In this document: piece after piece, positions 12,801 through 25,900 of the stretch
Position numbering within the stretch: the stretch's first letter is position 1
Layout: each line of letters begins with the position of its first letter
DNA from: Phoenix dactylifera
Lineage: Eukaryota; Streptophyta; Magnoliopsida; Arecales; Arecaceae
Length of the DNA stretch: 64,000 nt
Reading direction: 5' to 3'
Assembly (NCBI RefSeq): GCF_009389715.1
Contig: NC_052392.1
Span: 38,869,410 to 38,933,409 of the forward strand
Made by a program: the position numbers and the translations under genes
The notes under the pieces: model-generated
Told to the model about the DNA's origin: nothing
The model's input: only the letters and a program-made list of their open reading frames with translations
The model's database searches: none

Positions 12801-15800
12801 TGAATGCCAATTTTCTTGCTTCAGACAGCGAAGTACATTTACATTAATTGCACAGTTATCTAAGAAAAGGATCTTGTTTCACATGTCCTTTGCAGTGATT
12901 ATTCGGTAACAGAACTTTGGTCGTATATGTTTTCTTCACTGTAATATTATGTCTGGAAAAACAAACTAAAGATACTCTTATTGGAAAACTCCATGAGTTA
13001 TATTTATAGGCCTGGTTTCTCTTTTTCTGCTTAATTACATATTTATCCGTCTTTTTATGTTTTCCTGAGAAGACAAAATTATCAAATTTCTTTTAGTGAT
13101 TATGTAAAACCCTAACAATATTTCTTTTACATATTTTCTTTTACAATGTAAGAAATTATGTAACAATATTTGATTTTTCTTGCTCTTTTGGCAGGAAGAG
13201 CTTGAGAAAAAGGTCAGAATTGTGCATGAGGATATTACAAATCATGTATGTAATTTTGCGTCTTAATAAATCTTTTTGTTCTTTGATAATGTTAACAACA
13301 TGGTTTCCTGAGTCTGCCTTCCATTTTGGAAGATCAAAATTCATGTTCTCAGAAATTTTAGTTTTGATGATCTTCTTTTGTTGCTATTTTTTGATTTTGT
13401 TCTTTCAAAAGTAATCTTGAAAATTGCAATAATTGCAGCATCATGTAGTCTCATGACTTCCTAAAAATTATGTGCCCCTATGTTTTTTTTTGTAAGAATT
13501 AGTGGATTGATGCAAAACATAAGCCTGGAAACTAGTTCCTTTGTTTAATTTGCTGATTATTCTATATGTTAAGTTTCTCTTTTGCTAATCTAGTTGATTT
13601 CTTCTCAGTGGATTGACAGAGAGATTGTGAAATTACAAAAACTGATTGATCAGGCAAATGACAAGGGATGGCGCAGAGAATATCCTTCAACATAAAAACT
13701 GAAAACACAAATACATGTGCACATGCTATAAAATATGAGAAGTCCATTCATCTGCTGATCTAGCACATTATCATCTCGTACATTTCACTGGCTTAGTTGA
13801 TATGCTTGAAATTATTTTTCCTTGACTTTATGGTACGCTATTTGAGTATATTGACAGAAGAGAACTGCTCTGCACGCCAGCTGAAAGAGCACGCCTTCTA
13901 AAGGAGATTCCACAGGTCATTGCAGATACAGAAGAAGAGGTTGAAGTGATCACTGATACATTACTAGAGTCCCATGGAGAAAATAAAGGTTCACTGTACT
14001 CATTGATTTCTGTTTAGCATTTGTTTTGGATATTTTCTTTTTCCTGGTCTTGAGAGTTTTCAGTTTCTGTATTCTGATCGGTTCTTTTTTGGGTTCTAAT
14101 AGAAATTTCTTTGAGCCCCGACGGTGTGGGCTGTAAAACCACATCTCTTTTTGAGCTGTATGTGGATTCCAATTTTAAAACACTCTTATTTTCATAAATA
14201 TAACCTCTCAAAATAAGAAGGAAAAAATACAGTCTAATAAATGACTACCAAAGAGTATATAAACCAGCAGTTCTAATGCTGCCAGTTTGGTATCCTGGTA
14301 CCATACTATTCTGACAAGAACACGGGGCCTGTGTAGGTGCAGGACACCGGTCTCACCTGAACCAGTATGTACTGACTTACTAGAACGTACCAACCATATT
14401 GGTCCATGCCGATTCCCAGGACATGATGGGAGTTGGTATGCATTAATTCCTTTTTATTCTTGTTGATTCTAATTGTTTCAGTCCATGATGATCATACCAG
14501 TACGTTACTATTTTGGTTAAAACCAACACAGGCCTGGTACTTGTATTTTTAATCTTAAAATAAACTAAATTGGGAATATATTTTTTAAAGTACGACGCTC
14601 AATCTTGATTGATCAGATTTTGGCATATGCTTATTGTTTATCAATAAATCATGTAACTTGCATATGTGGGGATCTCTTCGTATTAACTCTAGTGTGGCAT
14701 GAGTAATGCATGCGGCCTTAGAAACGTGGAAACATGGGTTCATGGAGATTCATGAATGAACTCCCCATCTGTAGTTTGGTTATAGAGTTTACCATGTAAT
14801 ATATGAGCAGCCTGCCCCTATTAAAGCAACTGCACAGCAAGTTTATTGATGTTACAGGTCTTGAAGGTTAACAAGGTTGTTTTGAGTAGCAAGTTGACCC
14901 GATTGTTGTCCTACTAAATTATTATGGGTTTTAAACCAAACTGTGATACTGCAGAAGGCCAAATGTGGAGTCTTGAAGGGAGTCCATATCAATTAAAAAC
15001 TACTCATTATACTTTGAAATAGAGACTCGAAGGATTCAAGGTTTTCGGCAGTTTATAGTTTTATTGTGGTTACCCTGAAAATTTGAAACATTGCTGGAAA
15101 GAGAAGATGATATGATGCAGAGGTGTGAGATGCTCAAATTGAGATACTGATATTTCAAAATGATAATGCTTTAAGATTTCTCAAAACACTGGTTAAAAAT
15201 ATAGGAAGAAATTTCATTTGTCCAGCTTGCTTACTTAAACATTAGTCTTTCTCTTTCTCTGTCCTTTAGCTTTAAGCATTTATCATTTGATAACTTCTAA
15301 TTATTTTCTTAAAGACATTCATTTCTTTTTCATGCATTAGTAAGAATGTTATGGAAGTCCAAGTTTTGGATGTATGTGTTGATGTCTGCATGTGTGATTC
15401 CTGTGACACTCTCATATCAACTGTTATTATGGTTTTGTCTTAAGTAGCTGTTAATATGATTGGCAGGTGGAAACATTGCCATCATGGAAGCCCTGCCAGA
15501 GGAAGCTAAATGTTTGTTCTCCTTATCCAGTTTCTCTCTTGGCCCATTACAGTTTATTTAAATTTTTAGTTTATTGAATTAAAAATGGGTTGGAGTAGAT
15601 TGGGACTTTGATGTCCAGATTTTATATAAAAAGCTCCAATCTAGATGAAAATCCCATGGAAATTGCATTGCTTGGGTATCTCAACGTGATAAAATGACTA
15701 TCAGGATTGGAGAAACAACTAGCCTGTGGATCTTAGAAGGAAATTCTTTCAATCTTGATGGAACGGATTTGATCAAAAGATGGATATGGGGATGGTCTGA

Positions 15801-18800
15801 AGAAACTTATTATAATCCTATGTTGAATAAATTGCCTCTCGACTTCTAGGTGTTAAATTTCCATCTAACAGAAACATGCTTTGCAATTTTTGTTCTTCAC
15901 ATCTTAATTGCAATACATGCTGCCTCTCAAAAGAAAAAGAGGCATGAAGAAGAAGTAAGGAACCCTTTGATTGCTTAAAGGCACAATTACGGACAGAAAA
16001 ATGCAATGTGAGATGGAGGAAAAAATCATGAACTTGTCAGTTCTTTTGAAGAAAACAAAAACTCAGTTGTATAAATTACAATTTTAATTTTAAGACATAC
16101 CCAAAATTAAAAAATATTATTTTTGTTACAATACATCCAATAGCACCCTTCAACTCTTGGAGTCTTGGTAATGATTTTCTAAAAAGGAAAAAATGCACAT
16201 GTTTTAAACTGTTGTAGTGGTATAGCAGGGAATGGAGCGTTCTCTTGTGAAAATGCTGCTGAAGAAAGATCTGAAGGTATGCTTATATGTGTATTTGAAT
16301 TTTTTTTGAATTCTTTGTAAGTAACAATTGCTAGTTATGCAAGATGGAATTAATATCTTCCATAACCTGTTTCAAGCTGCTGCTCTTGTTTTTCTTTGTA
16401 AGATTTATCTGATCTCAACACTTTGCATCTTTGCTTTCTATATTTTAATAAGCTCTTCCTATCTTAATTACTTTAGGGTGCTTAGTCAGCGGATTGTGCG
16501 GTGTTGAATGTTTGTTTTAAGGTTCGCAATCTCGGTATCAGACACCGTATCAGTGCTATATTGGTATAGTGTTGGTACGCTCGATGTAGGGTTGGTTCAG
16601 CATACCGACTGGGTATGCCGCACATACCGAGTATCGGTTTGTTATTGGTATGGTGTAGTATGCCTGTACGGGTGGTATATACCAGTATTGCGAACCTTGG
16701 TTTGTTCTTTTGCTCATAAATCATTCTCTTTTTCCATTCTTCTTAGTCCGCTTATAGTTTGCACTTGTAAACATTTTGGGATTTTCTGTATCATCTTGAG
16801 AATGACACTTTACTATTCGCTCACCATTCTTGGTTTTAAACCACTAGCAATGGTTAATCCTGAAATATAGAAGCACTTGTTGGTGGGATTGGAAAAAGAT
16901 AAAATACTGAAGGGTCCTGGATGTTCCTGTCACCTTATTTTCTTTTTGTTTCCTCTGATGATAACTTGGCCACAGATTTTCTAAACTACTGATATAGGAG
17001 AAAGTTTTTTTTTGTATTCTTTTTCTCAAGTTTTTCGTGAACGCGTCATCTGCAACTCCTCTCTATCTAGCTTCATTCATCATCCAGTAAATTACTGATT
17101 CTTCATTCAATTTTCAACTTGCATTTGTGTTCACATATATTCTTTTCTTCTCTTCCTTCTTTAGCCCTGATCATTTATCATTTGAGAGTTTCTGCTTTCA
17201 AACACATTTCTTTTTATATCCCTAAACTAAGAAAGCTTTTTGTGGCCCAAATTTTGATTATGTTTTCTTCTGACATTTTTGATTTTTTTGTTCTATAATA
17301 TTTTGTTTTTATTTTTTATTTTTTTGAAAAGATCACTTGGTTTATCAGATAGACATAAGCAGTGGATTCAGGTTAAATAACTGTTGTATATAATTAGAAG
17401 GTCTGCATGTGGCTACTGTGGAAGCCCCAGCACAGGAAGCTAAAGGTCTGGATACTTCGCAGATAAACTTGAGAGACTTCCTTGATTCCTCTAGGAATAA
17501 GGGGAAAGTTCCTTTTCTCGTCCTTTCCTTAGCTCCAAGATTGTTGAAACTATTGCTATTGAATCAGGGGAATACTTTGTTCACCTGCTGTCTGAACACA
17601 TCCTTCATTTTTTTGTTTCTTTAGGTTTTCATCCATTGCCCATTTTTTAACTTCATTAAGTGGTAGTCCTTTCACTTCTTTCCCTGTTTTTAGTTTTGTG
17701 CATCTGTTAAACATTTCTGATTGCTTTCTTTCCTCTGTTTCCTCAAAAAAAGATTTTTTTAATGATAGTATAAATTTTACATATATTTATTGAGTGATGT
17801 TGTCTTGATATTTCTTTTTTTAGTATTATTGTATTTATTGATCTATGATATCGGTCGCTTGTTTGTCAATTTTTCATATGCAATGGATTTTGGCTTGAAA
17901 AGTTTTAAATATTATTATAAGTTATGTCGCTCATGAGGAAGTCCCACTATGATACGCTAAAGGTTCATCAAAATATACTTGTTTCTTTAATTTTTAAAAC
18001 GTTATTATGTGCATTATAATCTGGTTCTGTTGTATGAACTAAAAACTGGGTGTACTTGGCTTTGCAAATGCAAGGCTAAAATGTATAAATAAAACTTCAG
18101 TCTAGGTGTATATACCATGGTTCTATTTTTGTAACTGCTTGGCTTAGGCATCTCCTCTGAGGATGAAATGTCTGCCAGAGTTGAAGCAGTCAGGCTTGCA
18201 AACTTAGACAGCCATCTAGACTTGATAGGACAGTTTTTTTATCAAAGAATGCATATGCCATTGTATGCAAATCTTGCCTAAAAAGCTTATTGGATTATCT
18301 TGACCTGCTACCTGTTAAGTTTCCATCCAATGCTATTGTCTAACTCTGCTTTGGATTTTTTGTCTTGATCTCTTGATTGCAATATATGCTGCCTATAGAA
18401 GATGAACATCATCATCATCCCAAAAAGTTGAAAATAAAGGGAGAATTTGCAGAAATTTAAACTTTTGCTCTGGTGTAGCAGGGAATGGAGCTGATTCCCA
18501 TGAGAATGCTGTGGAAGGACAACCTGAAGGTTTGCTTATTTATATATTTTTAAATAATTTCAATTTGAAACATTTGTAACTAGCATAATGATCTTGGGTG
18601 TGATTAACTGTAAACCCTTCTAGAAGCAGAACCTATTTTTTAAAGTATGTCTTGTTGTTGCTGCTACTGCTGCTGCTGCTGCTTTGTAAGCCATTTTGGG
18701 TTTTCAGTTCACATTTTGCTTCTGATCTAGCTTCATTAAACATTTTATTCTATGACTTTTGGATCATAATTACATTCGCTTTTGCTTATTCCCCCGATTG

Positions 18801-19880
18801 TGTGGTAGCCTTTTATCTTATAAATCTCTCATATTCTTTTGTTATCTATAGAGAATCATCATATTAATATCCTTACAGAATTTGTTTTCTTTTTTCTTTT
18901 TTAATTGTATGCTTTATCTTGATTTTTGGGAATGGCATTTAACTGTTGCATTGCCACTTTTTAAACCTTTAAGACCTCTGGTGAGGTTTGATCATTAAAT
19001 GTAGTTGCCAGTAGATGTGATTGAGGAAGATTAACTTCTGAAGGTTCAAACGGTACAATGTTGTGCATAAGCTTTTGGTTCAAGATTTAAAAACTATTTC
19101 TTTTGATTTAGAAGAAGACCTCATCATTGCTCGTCTAAACTTCTCTAGAAACACTTGTGATTTGTGAAGCTTTCTGTCTGCTTTTGAGCTAATTTCATTT
19201 GTAATCTCCATATCACTTCAATCATTTTTTATTTTTAATTTGCTTCTTAAACATGGCATGTCATTAGAAAATTATCTATGTTTCCTAGTCAATATCCCAT
19301 TAATCTAGTTAACAATTAGGAACTTAGCTTGAGTTTTGCCTCCAACTATGAAGCCTTATTGTAGCTGTCTGGATTCAGTCTAAGAGTCCTTTATGCATTT
19401 CTTCCTGTTATTCCAATGCTATTGCAAGTTTTCCAGTTTCTTTTGTATAATTTTCGTCCATGCAACCCTTGAATCTTCTCCTGCTCTTTCTAGATCCTTA
19501 AACACAGATTTGAGTACCTTTCCTTAGGGGGCCTTAGAATTTTATGCACAGGTTCAAACCATGTTTGATTGATTCTCCATTACTTTAGCCCCAATTCATG
19601 CCAGTCTTAGGCCTTCTCCATTAAATACTTATTTCTCACTCCTCCTTTTCTGTTTATGCAACATATCTGTTTCAACATTCATTTTGTCATACCTACTTTG
19701 TCGAAGCATCTATTGCCTAACATTATTAACCATAAGTAGTGCTGGCCATGTTGTTGTCTTACAAGTTTTTTGCTTGTCCTTAGGGTATACATGGATATAG
19801 ACACCACAAAACAACTTGCCCATTTTGTTTACTATGCTCCAATTATATTAGACATGTTTCATCCCCGTCCGCACCTCCGC

Positions 19881-19921
<41 letters not shown>

Positions 19922-22900
19922 CCCCCCGGGGTCTCATGCAGGGTTTCAAGTGCTGGCCCATGTTGGGCCAGTATTGGCATGTGTGCTGGGTTGATACTAG
20001 CATGGAATGGGTGTTTTGGCATAGCACTGCATGTATGTTAGCACGGCACAACATGTTCCTTGCTGGCCTTTGGCCAGCATGTTCCATGCGAACAACACTT
20101 AAATCCTTCGTATCATGTTTGTTGGGCTCTCAGTTTCAGTTTTTTACGTATCCATTACATTTCATATATGTTCCTATTGTTTTTTTACACCTTATCTTTT
20201 AAGATTCCTGCTCATAGTTCCAATTTCACATCTAACCTTGTCCTCTTATCATCAAGCAACTTTACATCATCCACAAATTAGATACACCAAAGCACATCTT
20301 CCAGATAAGTTCACCTTAAGCGATTCAGGCTAGCTTTGGCCCTTGTTGTAACCACAACATGACTTAAAATTCACCTGCTACTGAGAGCTACTTCTCTATG
20401 TACTCTATCCTGTGCTTTGTTGAAGTTGATAGCGACCATTCATGGAATCCTTTCTATACCCTACATCTTTTCATCTATTTCTTAAGAAACATTAGTCTTT
20501 GTATTACCCTTTTTGGTCTAAAATGATAGTTGATTCTCTTAGATTTTGCGTTCTAAACAAGGTCCGCTGAACCGATATCGAAACCCGTACCAGTCGGCGG
20601 ACGGGTTGGTATGGTACTGGTTTGGTATCGTAACGACACACGGTACGGTAAGGCATACTGGCATACTCAATTTTTTTTGAGTTTTTCAAGTTGATTTAAT
20701 TGGTAATCAACTTTTTTGAACTTTTTCAATGATTTTAAGTCTAATTTGATTTTTTTTTTGATGTTTCTATGTCGGCACACTCATTTTTTTTGAGTTTTTC
20801 AAGTTGATTTAATTGGTAGTCAATCTTTTTGAACTTTTTTAATGATTTTAAGTCTAATTTGATTTTTTTTGATGTTTTTTGATGTTTCTATGATCCTGGT
20901 TTAACCTAAATGATCCCTCTTATTGTTTTAAAATGATACAAATCATAAAATGGTTAGTAAGATGTTGCGTGCTACAAGAAGCTACATAAAATATCTTCAA
21001 ATCAAGTAGTGAGGTAAAAAATATAAAATAATACAATCAGTTACATATATTTAAAATGCAACATACATACCGATTTCTAAAATCTCATCGAGTGGCAATG
21101 ACTCTCCTATCTGATCAATCACCTCCTCCATTAGTTTGAGGATGTACGTGGCATCATACACCTAATCAGCAGCAACTGACTTGTGAAAGAAAGTCTTTAT
21201 ATCATAATATGTCAGAAAGTTGATAATAATCTACTTGGTAGGACCGGTCCAACCATCACACACCACCGTCAGTCCATATGTGGATCACTTGTGGGTCACT
21301 TGCTCTTGTATGAGACAATCCATTTCTCTAGCTCCTCATTACTGTCAAGAAGCTCACTATAGATGTTCTTTGGGCCTGGAGGATCTACATTGGGGCCGAC
21401 AGCCTGTATAGCGGAAATGATAGCCCTATAGCACATCTTGTCTACCATATTTGTTGGAATGTGGCTGAAATGAAATCAGGATCTAATAGCTCGCCACATA
21501 TCCTTCTTCTTATTCTTCTTCAGCATTGTGTCAACCTTCTACTGCTTCGAATCTCTGCTAGGAAGGTATGTGGATCTAAAGAATGGATTGCTGCTAAAGG
21601 TGAAATATGTCTGAATGACTTTTTTTTGCTATCAAAAGCCTCCAGCATAGATGTAATACAACTGCCGCCTTTGTTAATGGCCTCCCTGACTAAGGAGGTC
21701 CTTCTGCTCGTAGAACCGGAACCTGACTCATAGTATGAAAGCCCAAATCGAGCCTTATACCTGGCCACCTCATCCTGCTGCCATTGATCATCCACACTCG
21801 CCTACATGGCAGCCTGGATCTGTGCCTCCTTGTTATCCGGAGCGGACGTCTTCTTTAACTCTCTAGAGTGATAGGAAGGTGGCCTTGCCGCTTGGCGGTC
21901 CACCTCCGCCTTCCATTTGGAAACTCTCTCCTTTGCTTTGAAATCAGCAAAGTATTTCTTCGTCAGCTGCCGAAACTTCTGTGGGCATTTTCGGCACATA
22001 GATACGTCAGCAAGGTCGGTAGAACCATCCTGAACTGCCTGGTTTGGGGTATTCCGAGCCATACCGGCTGCGGACCGGGACGGTTTCGGCGACGAAAATG
22101 AGACCGACGCCGAAGAAGTTGAAGAAAAGAGAGGAAGAGAGAGCGGGGGAGGGAGGGAGAGGGAGAGGAAGAGAGATTGGTTGAGGCTGGCTGGGGAGCC
22201 TCCGTGCAGAGGGAGCCGTAGAAGAGGGGATTAGCAATTTGCCAACTTTCACTTAAAAACCTCAAAAATAAAAAGGCCCCCTCCGGCCCCTGTTTCGAAT
22301 GAAACCGGTTCGGACCTTTTTCGGCTAGTTCCAGTCTGTTCGGAACTAGTTCCAGCCGGTTCGGGGCCGGAACCGACTCCATAGGCCGAACCAATCCGGT
22401 TTCCTACCGGGTGGGCTTGATACGGGCCGAACCGGATGGTTCAGTCCGGTTCGGCAATCCTTGGTTCTAAATATTCATTCTATCACTTGTTCCCGCTACT
22501 TTGCTCGTGGCTTATAAGTTTAGTTCCAAAATAATTGGTGCAAATGTGCAATTTTGTATAGCATGTTTATTCTTAAAGACATGTACCTAATACTTGTCCA
22601 GACATTTTTCCTCTTTTCTGCTTGGGCATTGCCTCTCAAGGTCAAGCAGCTATGAAGATTGGAGAAGCTACCAGACTGTTTGACCTGGTTAAGTATTTTT
22701 TCTTGTATAAGCCAGTGTTGATTAAACAGCACCTTTGTACTATATGCAGAACTCTTGCAATCCTAATTCTTTAATAGATGACCATGTATTTGCCAATTCT
22801 TAAGCTTCCATCTATGGTAGCTACATTTGATTATTATGTTTCACTCTCTTGATTGCTATATATGCTACGAAAAGAGGACAAACAGCTTGAAGAAAAATTG

Positions 22901-25900
22901 TCTGACTCACTGCACTGGTGTAGCAGGGAATGTAGCTGCTTTCCATGAAGATGCTGCAGAAGAAAAATCTGAAGGTGCGCCAATTTATATATTTAATTCA
23001 ACATAGTATGAAATAATTTTATGTAATTATTCCTAATTAGGATGGTATAATCATTGCTTGTGGTAACCTTTTATTTTATTGTGTTGCTCACTCTAAATTA
23101 ATTTTTATTCATGGGCATATCACAACTACATGCTTATTTGCTTTCTGGTCACCAGATGATCTCATAATACTGCTGGATCTTAACGGAAGCCCTTCATGTT
23201 CTTTTGCTATGTACTGTCCTAGAGAGCTAATTTATTTTGTTGCTTTCCACGTAGCATACTTTTTTCATCTTGAGAATGACATTTAACTTTATGCTGCTGC
23301 ATTTATGGTTTTTACTGATGGCCTGTCCAAAAATGTAGTTCCCAATTGCTATAGTGGGAAGAATATGAAATGTTGAAGTTTCTGAAAATAAAGTTCCCCT
23401 TTTCCACTGATAATAATGTACAGTCTTTTGGTTTGAGATTTTTGAAATAGTTGTTTCTGAATTCTGATTAAGGAGAAAACTTCATTCATCACTTTTTCTG
23501 AACTTCCTGAAAAAAAATCCTTTGCTTGCTCTTATTGTTCTCTTACCATTAATATTTCAGCTTGTTTCTGGACAGACTAATCTTTCTTTCTCTCCTTGCT
23601 TTTGTCCATGTCGCTCAATTTTTTTTCTTTCTTAAAGCACTTTTTTTGTGGCTTTCCCTGTATTGAAATCTTCAAATTAGCATCTATTTTTCTGGTGACA
23701 TTCTGGTGATATTTTCTGATTTCTATTCTTGTTCTATTCATCAACTTATTTATGGAATGGAGTTTGTCGTAGGTGATTGTAATATGATAAGTGGGTGCAC
23801 CTGTTGCTGATGTGGAAGTCCTGACAGAGGAAGCTAAAGGTTTAGGTTGTTAACCTATACTAGATCAGCTTTTTTAGCCACTTATGATATCAGTAATATC
23901 ATGAACCTAAAGTGGTTGAAATATCATATTGCCAATGCCAAATCAAATGGATTAAATTTCTACCTACATCAATATCATATGAATCTAACTATGTACTGCT
24001 TAATCAGTGCATCTCCTCTCAAGAGTAATTCGCTACGATGTTATACATGAAATATGGCCATGAATATAACAAAATAATGATATGTTGATACGAAAAATCT
24101 TGAAAAATTTCATAAACTCCATCAAGCAAAGCAGGGTAACAAAATGACATAGTCCGTACTTCATACAATTTTATAAACTTCCACAAACTCATCATTTAGT
24201 CAGCTTTGAAATCAATAAACCCTCCACACTTTAATGTCAACATAACAGAATCCAAAATCATCCATTCATTGAAGGTTTACACTATAAAAAGAAAGAAAAG
24301 CTTCCCTCTCTTTCTTGGAGGTATCATGGAAGTACCTTGAGTGAATGCATGAAGTATATAGAACTTTCTTTAAAAAAAAAAAATATATGCTTAACATAAC
24401 TATTGGCATGTATTTTTGACGTATCTGATGAGTATTGATTTCTGATATTGACATGGCATCCGATTTGAAGTTGCTTCCTAGATGGTTAGAGGTGTAATCG
24501 AAATGGAAAACTTAGACAGCAATCCAATCTTGCTAGGACAGATTGTTTAAAGAATATGCTGAGATTCATTGAGCATTGAGTGAAGAAAATCTTATTGTAA
24601 CCCTTACATTTTATGACTTTCCTTCTCTTTGCTTGTGGTTGGGGTTCCATGTAATCTGAATGGTATGCTTTTAGTTATTAAATTTCAATCTCTTCATTGA
24701 ATGAAAGAAAAGAAAAGCATGATTTTTTTTTAATATTTATGTTAATATCTCTAAAAGAAGTAGAATTTTATCTTTTTTAAACTATTGCTTGGGTGTTGAC
24801 AGATAATGAAGCTGCCTTGCATGAAAATTCTGTGGAAGTTAGACCTGAAGGTTTGCTATTTCTTAAGAGTTTTTTTTTTCCTAAGTTCTAGAATCATTGT
24901 AGGTTAGTTTGATGCGATGTTTGCTATGGTTCTTCATTGTGGTATTTTGTTTTAAAGTGTTGTTCTATCTTTTCATTGTAAAATGCCTGATGCCTTTGAT
25001 TTGGAATTTTCTACATTTTAATTATGATCGTTCTAACTTTATTGAATTTAGTATTCAGTTGTTTTTGCATCTTAGTTATATACACTTATGTCATCAGGAT
25101 TTAATGAGTTTGATATTGTAAGTTACTGTTCTTGTATAGATAATTTTCTCTCATCAGTTATCTAGTGTTCTCAAAAGATACAACTTACTGATTTCCACTT
25201 AATATACATCAATGAACTCTTTTTATATCTTATGAGAAAGAAATTTAACATTGCATTGTTGCTTTATGAACATCTGCTGATGGTGAATCCTAAGATGTAG
25301 TTTCTGACTGGTGGGATGGGAAGAAGATTAATTCTTAGAGATTCTACAAGCTAATATTGTCTTTCTTGCTGCTGATAATACGTGGTCTTTGCTTCTTGGC
25401 GTCACTCTTTTTTTCCCCCCAACTTCTTTGTGCACGCATCTTTCATTTTCTGACTCCTTTTTTAAGCCAGGTTTGCTCATTATTCACTTATCTGATTTTT
25501 ATTATCCTTTTTTTATTTATGATTTACTTAAACAGGAGTCATCAAGCTAGACTTGTTCCTTTTTCTGGTTGAAATGGATTAAATAATTTTTCCACATCGA
25601 TGTTTTGAACTGTTATAGGTGTTTGAATCTGCCCTTGTAGATGTCTGGTTAACCATTTAGCTTAATTAATACCAGTATTCCATGTTCCTGTCTAGGAATT
25701 GGTTAGTATATGGATTTCCTCCCTGGATCAAATGAATCTTATGTGGGTGAAACAATCATTCTGGGCACCTTAGTGTGTTTGCACTAAGAAGACCACCTAG
25801 AGTCTTAGCAATCGAATATTGGTAGCTCAGGTGTGATAAAGAAGAGACATCTTGGCCCAGGGTGTTGGAGTTCTGGTCTACCTGTTGTGTAAAAGTCTCC

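Larger units (their letters stand above)
18530..22926. other. Intron with LINE relic, nested hAT element and poly-C tract
   Basis: A 4.4-kb intron between B2 and B3. It holds a CTG/GTT-rich run (18650-18685), a 39-base poly-C run (19882-19920) with a GGCCAG/GCTGGC-rich repeat after it, a LINE reverse-transcriptase relic on the minus strand, and a 1.9-kb hAT element inserted into that LINE. The part after 22570 is homologous to introns of the other array units. Confidence 0.7.

Noticed and set aside
19770..20087. Pro-run and Gly-run open frames
   Set aside because: Direct translation of the poly-C tract and a flanking repeat.
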